The position numbers and the translations under genes were made by a program. A DNA stretch of 64,000 nucleotides. Origin: Ophiostoma sp. CBS 140.51. Taxonomy: Eukaryota; Ascomycota; Sordariomycetes; Ophiostomatales; Ophiostomataceae. A model generated the notes under the pieces. That model did no database searches. It was not told the origin of the DNA and saw nothing but the letters and a program-made list of their open reading frames with translations. Within the stretch, counting starts at the first letter, position 1. Every line of letters begins with the position of its first letter. This document shows positions 35,728 to 47,374 of this stretch, piece by piece. Where the stretch lies: the NCBI GenBank assembly GCA_029298735.1, contig JANSLP010000047.1, positions 93,929-157,928 of the forward strand, read 5' to 3'.

Positions 35728-36461
35728 GCAGACAGTTGATTTGAGAAGAACTGCTGCGCCTGGGGTGTGGATGCAAGGAGGTCGGGACTGGTGGCTGCCA
35801 TCATCTGTTGCTGGAACTGGGCTTGTGCAACGGCCTGGGCAGCTGCTGCGTGGTGTGCCGCTGCGTGTTGTGCTGCCGCCTCTTGTTGTTGCTGTTGTTG
35901 TTGCTGTTGTTGTTGCTGTTGTTGTTGCTGTTGTTGTTGCTGTTGTTGTTGCTGTTGTTGTTGCTGTTGTTGTTGCTGTTGCTGCTGCTGTTGTTGTTGT
36001 TGAGCAAAGCTGGCAGCCAGTACCTGCTGAGCATTTGATGGACCTTCGTCGGCGCTGGTCTGTCCACCGCCCTTGCCGCCTGTCGTATCTTGCCGCGTCT
36101 TGGGCGGATGCACGGCCGGTGGTGGATCGACACCGCGATCTACCAGCATGCTCTCCAGCAGCTGGATACGGTCCGAGAGTGACGACATGTACGCCTTGGA
36201 GATGGGCCGCCGGCGCTCGTCGTCGTTCTTGATGACACATTCGGTGCCAGCTCGCTTGCACTGTGTGCACTCGGCCTCGCCCTTGGGGACGACACAGCGG
36301 ATCCGGCGGTCACGGCATGACGCACAGGCGACGGAGGCGCGGTGGCGGACCTGCTGCTTGATGCTGCGGGCTGCGCTGCCGCGTGCCGACACGTTCTCCT
36401 GGTTGTGAATGTCGTTATTGTCGTCCGACTGGGAGAGCTTGCCCTCGTCTGCGGACGCCAT
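31860..36461 (-). CDS. Very large Zn2Cys6 transcription factor with poly-Gln, poly-Asn and poly-Ala tracts
   Basis: Single exon, 1533 residues. A complete binuclear cluster lies at Cys46, Cys49, Cys56, Cys65, Cys68 and Cys75 (CASCRDRRIRC, then CTQCKRAGTEC), followed by a coiled-coil-like linker (SSLSDRIQLLESML). Residues 154-193 are forty uninterrupted glutamines. A Fungal_trans regulatory domain covers about residues 420-950; conserved pieces are FWEYYNSIIYVIDREAF, LLLGDLECGVGRDNTGWMYSGMA and DKYWALFLGRPTSIK. Asn, Ala, Gly and His homopolymer tracts are spread through the rest. The size is well above the usual 600-1000 residues, mostly through low-complexity insertions. The domain order is that of NirA/xylanolytic-type activators; the target pathway cannot be read from the sequence. 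It is the nearest regulator gene to the metabolic block at 45-60 kb. Confidence 0.9.
35883..36002 (-). repeat. Trinucleotide/12-bp tandem repeat encoding 40 glutamines
   Basis: 120 bases of TTG and CTG triplets on the plus strand, i.e. CAA/CAG glutamine codons on the coding strand. For most of the length the order is TTGTTGTTGCTG repeated, a 12-bp period of three CAA and one CAG codon, becoming CTG-rich then TTG-only at the right end. Confidence 0.95.
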
Positions 36462-39042
36462 GTTGGTTGAGGTGTTGATTTTGATTGTTAATATGTAGGT
36501 ATGTGTTTGTTGTAGTCAAGGCAGGTAGTAGGCGCCTGCGTGTGATTTCGTCTAGTCGTATATCCCCTCTTCTAGGGTATCGTCAATGTCGGTATTGTCG
36601 TCGTTATCGTCGTGATCGTGCTGTTGCTCTCGTCAAAGTTGGAGAAAGGCTTGGCAGCCTTGTTGCACACGTGGAGACGGCCACTTCTTGATGATGTAGT
36701 TGTAGAATTGAGAGAAGCTCTTTTTGGTTTCCTTTTTTCTTTTTTCGAGAGGCAAACCAGGATATTTTTTTAATGGAGATGGAAGTCCGAAGTGTTGTTG
36801 AAAAAAAAAGAAAATGGGAGAGGGAGGGCAGATGAAGTGGGAAGAGAGGGGACCTGGCTGTGAATCTCTACCAGACCAGGGAACGATTTAAAAAAAATAT
36901 GGGGAAATAGGCAGGGCCGGGGTTGGCTTGGTTTTGATTTTTTGGGGGAAATAAGGGGCAGCGGAGGGGGGGTAGAGGTAGAGAGGGAAGGAAGGAGAAG
37001 GAGAAGAAGGAAGGGGGACGGACAAACGACAAACGACTAACAGCTCAACTGGGAGGAGGGTTCACAACGGGGTTCCAGAATAGGAAAGATGTTAAAGGGA
37101 CTGTGCGGAGAAGACGGTGGACGAGAAAGAAGAGGAAGTAAGAGACGCAGAGAAGAAAACTGTAAAAACTGTCGAAACAGGAACGAGTACGAGCAATTGT
37201 GTGTATGAGTAGTGTGCGGGAGAGCCCCGGATGGTCGAGGAAAAGGTTGATGTCGAGGGTCTCAGCGAGGAATGTGAGGGTGGGTGTGTGTAGGTTTCTC
37301 CACGCTTTGTGCTGTTTCTTGATGAGCCCGGAGTATCTACGGAGTGTAAAACAAACAAAGAGAGGGTGTACCAGGTTCAAAGTCATATTGGGGGCTAGGG
37401 ATGGGGAGAAAACAACAGGGAACCAAAGAAGGTGAAGAAAACAGAGAAATCAAGCAGGCAGAAAGGTCAAAAAATAATACAAAAAGGCGCTGAGCTCCCC
37501 CCACAAACTCGATTCTGGGGTAAACGAATGTACACAAATACAAGCACTCTCACTGTTCCACGGGCACTGGATTTGACGGCCTCTGTCTGATAGGTCAGTG
37601 GCGGCCAGGTTGAAAGAAACGAGTGAAAGGGAGGGGGGCGTGTGAAAACGGCAAGCACAATGCGTGGCTCCATCGAACTACTCGGTAGTGTACGTAGGCT
37701 GGCGTGCAGCTGTGGAGATAGTCGACGCCGCGAGATGCAAAGAAACGACGACAAGACAGACAAGACACTGACAAGACTGAGAAAAGAGGCAAAGACCAGG
37801 TGTGGTGACCTCGAAAACCAGCGCCCAGCATCTGGGCTAGTCCAGACTAGGAGGGGTGCTGAGGGTGGGCAGTGATGGATGATGGCGGACAATGGTGGAC
37901 GCCGGTCGTGTTCTCCGTCTTTGGTGCGTTTTCTTCTATTCTCTCTCGTTTCTTCTTGTGCAGCTTCTCCAGTTTCAGTCACCGTCTATGGCCCAGGCGT
38001 GCAGGACGTGCAGGACGCAGACGTGCTCTCCGGATTGTCCAGTCCACGGACGGACAGCCTCCTGGCGTCTCCCCCCAGAGCCCCAGAGCCCCAGTCTGCC
38101 CCATTGTTTGATGGGGCATTTATGGAGCCCGGGGGTAATAAACAACCCAAACGGCGCCAAAACAGTACCAAGCAGCGCCTCAAAAAGCAAAAGCAATGCG
38201 GCATGCGCGGAGACCGGAGGCCGGTGTTCAGTTTCACAGACAGCAAAGGACGCAAAGGTAACAGGAGGAAGCAGAGTCTCCAGCAAAAGTCCCCGTACCG
38301 GCGGACATCTACGTGTGGGTTTTTCGATTCTTCCATTTGGTTCTGTTGTCTTGAATCTTTAGCGTGTGTCCGTCGTGATGAGAGCGCGACGAGTACGGCA
38401 AAAGGACAATATGACGAGAGAAGAGGTCCACCTGGATGTGGAGTCTTTCACGAAGACAGCCATCAGAGTTTGGGACAGAATAAAGGCTGAAAACAGTGAC
38501 GAGAGAGACAGAAAGACAGGGGCAGAGGGGCACAAAAATACAGAGATCGAAACGGAGACAAGTAGAGACAGAGACGATTGACAGACGGACAGAGTCATGT
38601 GGGCGTACTCTCGTGTACAATGTATCTTTCATACTGACCGGGGTGAGGGCGGTGACTTACTTCGTCCGGAGCAAGAAAACATTGTCTCTCATATCTGAAG
38701 AGTGCGCCCTGCAGGTGCCAGGAGCCATGCTCACTATGGCCAGGGCTGAAAATAGGCAATCAAAGCCATAGCGGCGCCGAAGGATTCTTGCTGGGTTTCT
38801 AGGTTTCTGATTTTCTTGTGGCCATCAATTCTGTGCGTTTTGATTGCGTGGTCAAGGGCTTGTCAAAGTGGTGGATGACCTGTCTGACAGTCTTCGCTCT
38901 CCTTTCGTTCTTTTTTTCTCTTTCAAGTTTGCTAGCGCCTTGGTGGGAGGCGAAGGCCAACAAGGGCGAACAATCGGCCAACGATCAACTGGGCTTGGTT
39001 CGTGAAGGGAAATCGCCCCAGAGAGCGCTATTGTGAGGCATG

Positions 39043-39081
39043 TGCACGCTACGGGGTATGGGGTAATTACCGTAGCGTGCA
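39043..39081. repeat. 12-bp perfect inverted repeat with 15-bp loop
   Basis: TGCACGCTACGG at 39043-39054 is mirrored by CCGTAGCGTGCA at 39070-39081. The arms are perfect and separated by 15 bases. It could form a hairpin or be a dimeric protein-binding site. Confidence 0.85.
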
Positions 39082-42000
39082 ATGTGGTTCTTGTGGGTTG
39101 GCGAGTTGGAGTTGGCGAGTTTGAAGCTGCCCGTCTCTGGCTCGATTCTCCAGTTCGTGGTCCCAAGCTATCATGTGGAGGCGGCAAAATGTCGCGGGGC
39201 CAGGACGGTTGGCGGCTGGCAAAATCGTTAATTCGATGGTGAGTGTGTATCGACTTGCAGAAAAGTGTATTTACGAGACCATCTGCCCGCCGTCTGTTGT
39301 ATGTTGGGAAAGGGAGGCAAGGCCAACGGTCGGGGGCAAACCCGTCTTTGACACCAACAGCAGTGTCAACCGTTGTTCTGGGTTCTGGGTTTTGGGCTCG
39401 ACTTTTGGCTTTTTTCAATTTTCCCTCGTGGCATCCCGCTTGTCCGGGCCAAACACCATCCGCTGTCGTTTGTACTTTTTGGTCTGTACAAAGTAGTCGT
39501 CCTGATATATTTTCCGTGCCGCGGAGGCCGCTATCACGCCGCGGGTATGTCTTGACATATTCTTGACTCAGGAAGCATGTCTTCCCTGCATGAGACCAGG
39601 GCCTGACGGGCAACTGACTTCGTCAAACATCCTACAATGCCCGAACGAGATGCAAAAAGGCAAACTTTGAAAAAGCACGGGGTTGGCTGCATCCGAGAGA
39701 CTAGACGGGGGTAGCCGGTAAAGGGGGCTGTGGTAGGATGCGTGTTGAAAGATACTTGATACTTGTGCTTGTATGTAGGACGACGTTTGTCGTTGCAACT
39801 GGCGGCTATTGGGTGTTGGGCGAGGTGTGTTGGTGACTGAGTTGCAAAGCATCAAGTACGGGGTACCAATCACACCGTAATACGCGTTCAATAAATGTGT
39901 GTGCATGTAAGTGCCTCGGTCGGTTGGTGGTCGGAACGCATCCGAGCAGACTGTTAGTGTATGCCAAAGTTGCAGTCAGGCAAGTTAGATGCTTGCATTG
40001 TTGTAGTTGACGACTCCGAGGACAAAAATTGGAGTTACTGGCAATACCGAAAAGCCGACCAGGTCGTGTCTTTCTGTCTTTTTGGCTTTCTGTTTCTCTG
40101 CCCTGAAACTGCGCTCGGCGTAAACATACTGTGTAAAAAGAAATGCCCAGAAATGACCAGCGGTCTGTTGAGTGAGATATCGTTCTGACGCGCCGAGACG
40201 TCTTTATTTCCGGTCGGTGCACCAGGGTCTCGCGACTGGCAGAGTGGTAACCCACGAATAGCAGGAGTGTTAACAAATAAAACGAAATAAATGAGTAAAA
40301 AAGCATAACGGCGAAGCACGGACTGTTGGTAGGACCCGGTCCAATACGATGGCTTACCTTGTAACCTTTTTTCAAGTCTTTCAGTCGTCCTGGTCTTTCG
40401 TCCTCCTTCAATCCTCCAATAGATCCTGTCGGACTCCAGTCTGCGACGTGGGGAATGGAGAAGGCCGAAAAAAGGGACCAGCGCCAGACGCCGTGCACTT
40501 TGAGGCACTCAAAAACAACCCCAAACGAGCAGCAAACAGCGCCAAATGGGCCGCTGGCGCTGCTGATCTGGAGTCGTTTGTGGAAGGAGGATCATAAAAC
40601 GGGGAGTGGAGGTGGAGGAAGGAGGATTTTCTGACTGACGGGGCACGGAGAACGCACCGGAGTCATGTTGCTTGTTGAAGTCAGAGCCAGGGCCAGGGCT
40701 ATTGATATTGCCAACGCCAATACAAGAGCGAAAGACGTTGAAGCATTTGTAAGAGCCAAAACTAAAACCAGGGCCCAATGTGACCAGGCGATGACGGCGA
40801 TGACGATGCTGGAGTTCGGCGGATGCCAAAATTGTGGATGCCCTTGGATCTTGGATTTTTGGACTTTAAACTTGAGAAGCTCCGTTGCTGGAACGAAGAC
40901 GGTCCGAACGGCGGCGGAAACCTGGGATGCTTCTTTTGCGATCGGCTAGGCGAGCGAAAGCGGGCAGCACTGCGTTGTCGACCGGAGCTGCGATGCAACG
41001 AAGCGATGATGGTAGTGGTTGACGAGGATCGTGTTATTACGGAATGAGAATACTGGGCAAAACATAGATCACCTCGGCGACTTGGCCGACTCCTATTTTG
41101 TTGACTGCTTTTCCTCTTTCCCGTTCTGTCGACTTTTTTGAGTATGCCATTCGCTCTTTCCTCCGATTGTCACCCCTTGCTCCTTACTGCTCTACGCTGG
41201 CGAGCCCCGCGAGGCCAAACCTTGACAACCCGGACCGCGTGGAAGGAGACACCGGGAGAGGCCAGCCCCAGTTGGAGGCAGAAAAAAGCATCGAGTACAA
41301 AATTTCAAGAGCGCTCCTGCCCTGGCCTGGCCTGCCCGCCTGACCAACAAGCGGCAGCAAGCGCGCAAGGCAAAAGGAAGGAGCCTCCCAGGGTGGCATT
41401 GGAGAGGAACGGCTATTGGCACAATGGAGCTTGCTCAGTTCAGTCGTCTTGGTGCCATCTTGGTGTCCCTTTTTTGTTGCCCGTTCTTTCCCCACACGCA
41501 CACCCCCCTTCCACCGTCGTGCTTGCAACGGAGCGTGCCATGTCCCAGCGAAGGTCCCAGTTCCAGTCACACGTTGGAAAGACTTTTGGGGCTGGTAGTC
41601 GCTCTTTCCCCTTTCCCCCTTCCCCACCCCCTGTCATCTGCAGCCCAAACGGCAAGAGCCAACAGGCGAATTCAACAGGCGAAAAAAAAAGCAGGCAGTA
41701 ACACACCAAAAAAAGAAAGACCAAAGGACACACCAAAGTCAAAAGAAAAAAGAGGGGAAATCTCCTCTCGCACTTCTAACCCCGGCAATAACGACCACAA
41801 CCCCGCACTCGTTCTGGGCTTTCCCTTTCTCCTCCTTTTCGGCTTGCCAGATTTCCCAGAGTTGCAGGCATTCTTGGGCTGTGATCTCACTCTTTTTGTT
41901 CTGGCTGTCTGGGGCATTTCGCACTGTCTCCCACCACAACGAGCTTCTCCAACCGGCGCTTCTACCGAGGTCACGGCCTTTCCAGTGTCAGACTTCAGGC

Positions 42001-43156
42001 ACAGAGGGGCATGTTTTCTTCTTTCTCTCATTTTCTCACTCAGAAAGAGGGGAACATCCGGCTCGAACGGTGTCAGATTTATATTTCGACGTGACCAAAC
42101 TTTTTGAGGAAATACGAAAACGGACCAGGGCGGGCGCAAACGGCGCAAAAGTAGGGCCAAGCAAAGACGATGGACGAAAACGACGAAACGATCGGAGACG
42201 AAAATGACAAAAATAAACGAGAATTAAACGAGACGAGCAAAGAAAAGGTCTCCGGTATGCAGACAGGTGGCAATTCATCAGTTCTGAATGAGACGGACTC
42301 ATTCCGCTGGAAGGCAACATGACAGTGGACAGTTGACGAGACTTTGTACTCCGTATTGTTTTTGTTCTCAGTCAATTCTTCTTTTGTCTGTTCAATTGCT
42401 CGCTGTTTCTTCGTGAGTTTTTTGCCTTCGTCTGCTCTCCACGCTGCCCAGCCTTTGAAGGCCATCGACGTGTCTGGACCCTGTGCCAAGCTTCCAACAA
42501 GAGACTGGCGAGAAAACAATCCTCAGTCCGACAGACGGCAACAGAACAGGAGCATATTGGACTTGTCCTCTCCACTTGGTCTCCAAAGACTTGTCTGTGT
42601 TCGGAGTAGTCGGGGTGTCGGGGAAGCCAAGAGCGGGCCATCGTTCAATTTTGTTCATGTCCATTCGCATGCCTGACCATATTTTTTGCAGTAGGCTGCC
42701 CAGTGGTTCGTCCGGCCGCCAGTGACTTCTTCATTTGCTACGTCTTGACTAACGAGAAGACGAAAAAGCCACGAGTTTTTACGGAGTATGGAGACAAGTC
42801 GTTGGTGAGAAAGTTCGTTTCTGGGCAGACAAGGAGAACAAGGACAGCAGACCAGAAAAGCAGGAAGGCCAAAAAACGAAGTACTCATCCAAACCCACTA
42901 CCCACCCTCCATGACGAACAGTCGGGAGCTTGCCTGGTTTCCGGTGGTGGCCGTATTGATGACCATCGGTGCCTCCTGTATAGAATCATGGCGCACAGAG
43001 GATGATGCACATTGTGTCCATGTGAGTGGTTTTGGTGGCGTTCACTGCCTGGCATGCCCAGTTGAAGAGAAGGAAGTGAGAGAGGATGTAAGAAAACAGT
43101 CCCCACTCGTATGTCAAGAAACAGCTTTTAGCGAGAATTTTCCTTTTCTTTGTTTG

Positions 43157-43172
43157 CCCCCCCCCCCCCCCC
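43157..43172. repeat. Homopolymer run of 16 C
   Basis: Sixteen consecutive C residues on the plus strand in intergenic DNA. Such G/C homopolymers vary in length between isolates and are prone to sequencing error. Confidence 0.9.
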
Positions 43173-43233
43173 ATTTTCTGCACTGAGTGATGGGCCGTCA
43201 TACGAGTACCCGAGACTGCCTTGCTGATGGAAG

Positions 43234-43254
43234 AAGAAAGAAAGAAAGAAAGAA
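43234..43254. repeat. GAAA microsatellite
   Basis: Five adjacent GAAA units, about 60 bp from the C16 run. Confidence 0.85.
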
Positions 43255-43850
43255 CAAGGCAAAGAAAGGCAAAAATAGACCAAAAAAGGCGCGACTGGAG
43301 TCGATCAAAGACAATAAACTTGAAGTTTGGTTGAAAACAGTAAAATAATACTACGTAAGAGGCAAGAGTTGTGAGAATAGGGCAATAGCCGTTGATGGTC
43401 GAAACGGGATAGAAAACAATAATATATTGAAACGGTAGCATGCGTTGTACATTGAACGTCACACAGAAGACAAAAAAAATGTGCACGCACAGAAGAGGCC
43501 ACCAACGAGAAAACAGGATGAAAATGAGGATGAAGGTTTGATGGCCACATTTGATAGCCAGAGTGGGGGTGCAAGATGCAAGGACGTCGTAATATGGAGA
43601 CACTGTGATGAGAAATGTGTGAAAGTATGAGATATAAGGTAAAAAGAAGCGAGGAAGAGGTAGGAAAGTGCGTGTACCTGTCAAGACGAAACAGAAGGAT
43701 GAGAAGAAAAGACAGACAGTGACTGCCAAAATCAATGATGACGCAAAGTACGGTGGAGCGTGGGATGAAGCAAGATGCAAAGACAGAGATACAGGAAGAG
43801 CTGTGCATACGCAGATGCGCAAAAAGCCAATAAGGCGAATGAGGTAATGA

Positions 43851-43880
43851 GATGCGACGGGATGCGACAAGATGCGACGG
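43851..43880. repeat. Three-copy 10-bp tandem repeat
   Basis: GATGCGACGG, GATGCGACAA and GATGCGACGG stand head to tail; only two bases of the middle copy differ. It lies in the intergenic region between the large regulator and the monooxygenase gene. Confidence 0.9.
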
Positions 43881-45112
43881 CAAACCAACAGACAGTCACA
43901 TCAAATGCGCATGTAGTGTGACGGTGATGAGGGTCAACAAGACGGCGACACAACAAGAAGTAAGGTGACAAGACACAACAATTGAGGCAAGACTTGCCTG
44001 TTGTGATAATCAATGCATGAAGATCAACAGATTGGACGGTTTGAATAATTTTGAACATTTGCAGATAAATTGAAAAGAAATGAGTAACATAATATATACC
44101 GCAGGAAAAAGCAAAGGTTCCAACCAAGCAATGAGACAACAAAATACAAAAAAAGACGTTGAGAAGATGCAGACAAAAACGACAGAGACAGAAGATGACG
44201 CAGAACCGAGAATACAGACCAGAACTGCTCCGAGAAGACGAGCAGCCGACAACAGGCAAACAACGAACAACCAAACATCCAACAGACAAAAAAGCTGTGC
44301 TTGAGGGTGTGATGAATCAGTGGTGTGGGCCCTCACCCAGGCAAAAAAGAGCAGAAAGAGCAGGTCTTTTTTGTCGGATGTCGTTTTGTCGTCTGCCCTT
44401 CTCCCCGTCTCCCCCCTCGCTCGGTTCCTCGTGGGCATTCCCCGGTTCGTCAAAGTCCAGACAATCCAAGTCAAGTCGGCTTAACTTTTAGTCGACGAAG
44501 ACAATACCCAAAATGGGAGAACAGCTTGTGGTCTGGTCCTGCGCCCTGCATGGTTGCGCGAGCGGGGGCGGGGAGCAAGGAAAAGGAAAGAAAGAGGGGA
44601 AAGCATGAGAGGAAGGGGGAGGGTGAATGGAAAAGGCGTAAAAAGGAGAAAAGATGCAGGTCATGCGGCAAACAAAAAGGAGAATAGGCGGAGAAACTCG
44701 AAAGGGAAGAGCAGAGGGAAAAAAGCTCAGCTCTCCAAAAGATGTGATCGGCAGCTGCGTGTGAGAGGAAACAGAAAGCTTGCCAGTTTGTCGTATTCGC
44801 GATGCGTGTTTTTCCGTCTTGCTGTCCATCCGTCCATGCATCCGCCAATTGCTGTCCCTTTGCCGTTCTTTGTGTTGTCGCCATCATTGTCCATCACCAT
44901 CTATCATCCCATCCTCGTATTGTGTGTGTCCATCTCTTGTCCCGTCGTTGTATTCGTCGTGCATCCGGATGCAAAGGGAGGAAAAGTGTCGTATTTTTTT
45001 GTGGTTTGTCGTCAAAAAGGTTTTTGATCGTAGTCGTAGTCGTCGTCGTATCGGCCGTCGTCCATCATCACCACTCCTCTACCCTTTCAATGTGCCTCTG
45101 TGAGCGACACGC

Positions 45113-47374
45113 TTACTCCACGTCCCACTCCTCGTCGTTGTTGCGCACGTATGTCGCCAGGCCGTTGACGTCGCCCGTGACGTTGGCCTTGACCTCGCCG
45201 TTGCCCAGGTAGGCAAACCGGTTGCCGTAGCGGTAGCGGATGTTGTAGTCCTCGAACCGCGGGCTCTTGATCGTCTTGAGGAAGTGGATCGTACAGCCGG
45301 GCCACAGGTAGATGCGGTTCTTGACCTTGCCGTCCTTGAACCAACTGCGGCACTCCTCCTGGAAGACAGTTGTCTTGTGGAACTCGTCAAAGTGCGCGTA
45401 GATGTCGTCGACAGCCTCCTGTTGGACATCGATGGAGCGGATGTTCTCGTGCTGGATCTTCTTCATCATCTTGATCGAGTACTCAACCGTCGTCTCAATG
45501 GACGGCAGCAGCGTGCCTGACGACCAGGTGGCACCGGGGCCGACAATGGTGTAGTAGTTGGGGAAGCGCGGCGCCGAGACACCCAGGTACAGGTTGACCT
45601 TCTCGCCCCAGTCCTCGTCGAGAGTCTGGCCGGCAGCGTTGATAAGCTTGAAGGCGGGCTTGAAGGCGACCTTGAAGCCTGTGGCGCACACAATAATGTC
45701 CATCTTGTGCAGCTGGCCGTCGGCGGTGACGATGCCCTCCTTGGTGACGTTCTTGAGGGGACCGAAGACGGGCTCGACGTTGGGCTTGACGAGCGCCTCG
45801 AGGTAGCCGTCACCGGGCGAGATACGGCGGCAGCCAGGAGCCCACTTGGGGATGATGAACTCCTTGAGCTTCTCGTGGCCAGGGCCCATGCGGCGGGTCA
45901 TCTCCTCAGTGATGACCTTGCGGAAGTGCTCCGACATCTCCGAGCCCTGCTGGTACATGCCAAACAGCGAGTTGATCTCGGCCTCAATGCGGCGACGGAA
46001 CTGCAGGTGGTAGGCCGGGTCGTTGGCGAAGCGGTCCTTCTCCTCCTGGGAGAAAGTGTACTGGCGCTTGGCGTCCTCGCCACCCGTGCTGCTCTTGCTC
46101 AGCAGATCATCGTTGAGCACACCGGCACCGAACGGCGGGCTGACCCACGTCGACGAACGCATAAACACCTTCATGTCCTTAACAACAGGCTGCAGTGACG
46201 GCACAATCTGCACCGACGTCGAGCCCGTGCCGATGACACCGACTGACTTACCCTCAAAGGACACGCTGTGGTCCCAGTGTGCCGAGTGCATGATGGGGCC
46301 CTCAAAGTCGTGCAGACCCTCAATGTCGGGCCACACCCAGTTGTTGAGGATACCAGTGCCGTTGATCAGCACGTGCGACCAGTCCTTCCACGTCTCCTTG
46401 GTGACCTGGTCCTCGAGGGTAATGTCCCAGACACCGCGGTCCTCGCTCCAGCGCGCCTCAATCACACGAGTGTTGACCTTGATGTACTTGCGCGTACCGA
46501 AGCGCTCGATGCAGTTGTCAAAGTACTTGCGGATCTCACCACCGTACGCGTAGTAGTTGGACCAATCCGGCTTGGGGTCCCACGAGAAGGTGTACAGGTG
46601 GGCAGGGATCTGTGAGGGGTGTTAGTATGGGTTGCGGTCATGATGATATCATGATTTTGGGTTGTAGATATCATGAGTCAGTCGGGTTAAGATGCACTCT
46701 CAAACTTACATCGCAAGCAACACCGGGGTATGTGTTCTCAACCCAGGTACCACCGGGAACCTCGTTCTTCTCGTACAGGACCAGCTCGAAGCTGCCCGGC
46801 ACCATCTGCTTCTCCTGTTTGGGCGTTAGTCGGTGAAGACATTATGAGTATGCAAGTAAATATGAGCGCAAATCATGAGAAGGAAAGCATCATGAAACAA
46901 ACGAGCCATAATGTATGATCATAACAAAGCACGTGAACACAACACTTTTCAAAATGAGAAGCGTGCACTCAAAACTCCGTATGTGTATGACCGTGTATGA
47001 CCGCGCATGGCCATTAAAGACCGTGTAAGCGAGCTTATCCCACAAGGCGCGACCCCAAATTACACAAAAGAGGGGTCCAGGGTCGCCCCCGGGAAGCTTT
47101 TCCCGTCTCCAAAAAAATAGTGCACTCCAAGAAGTGCACCAAGAAAAAGAAAGGAGAAAGGGGGAAAACTGCAGGAAAGAAAGCGTACCATCTTGTAGGC
47201 AAGGCAGATACCAGAGGCACCGGCGCCAATGCAGGCCACACGGAGCTTGGTGGGCTTCGAGTGGTACTGCTGCAGCACGCGGTATGGCGTGGCCATCTCG
47301 GGGTACGAGAAGGTGTTGGCATCGTTGGCGAGCTTGTCGGCGCCGTTCGTGCCGTTCGTCGCGGACGGAGACAT
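45113..47374 (-). CDS. FAD-dependent Baeyer-Villiger-type monooxygenase, two introns
   Basis: Three exons on the minus strand: 47374-47189 (62 codons), 46814-46710 (35 codons) and 46609-45113 (498 codons plus stop), 595 residues in total. Intron 1 (374 bases, donor GTACGC, branch GACTAAC, acceptor AAACAG) and intron 2 (100 bases, GTAAGT, TACTAAC, CTCACAG) are both in phase 0. The N-terminal FAD Rossmann motif is GAGASG (50-55). The joined exons read GGTWVENTYPGVACD, typical of cyclohexanone-monooxygenase-like enzymes. The fingerprint FEGPIMHSAHWD (199-210) fits FxGxxxHxxxW(P/D), and the NADPH-binding GTGSTS lies at 224-229. These enzymes insert oxygen next to a ketone to form an ester or lactone. 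It faces the PRISE reductase across 3.9 kb. Substrate unknown. Confidence 0.93.

Larger units (their letters stand above)
36462..45112. other. 8.65-kb intergenic region upstream of the large regulator
   Basis: The longest gene-free stretch of the window. The left part is the regulator's promoter and leader; purine-rich runs on the plus strand (36720-37020) are C/T-rich leader on the coding strand. Open frames further right are short, contradictory between strands and unrecognised. It contains a 12-bp perfect inverted repeat (39043-39081), three TACGGAGT-type motifs, a C16 run, a GAAA microsatellite and a three-copy 10-bp repeat. It may also hold untranslated transcripts that sequence alone does not show. 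Confidence 0.55.

Noticed and set aside
31860..36461. Large plus-strand frames rich in Val, Cys or Leu inside the giant regulator gene
   Set aside because: They arise from reading TTG/CTG triplet repeats and GC-biased codons in other frames.
38097..38118. Hairpin TGCCCCAT...ATGGGGCA
   Set aside because: Only 8-bp arms in a C-rich stretch; too common by chance to carry meaning.
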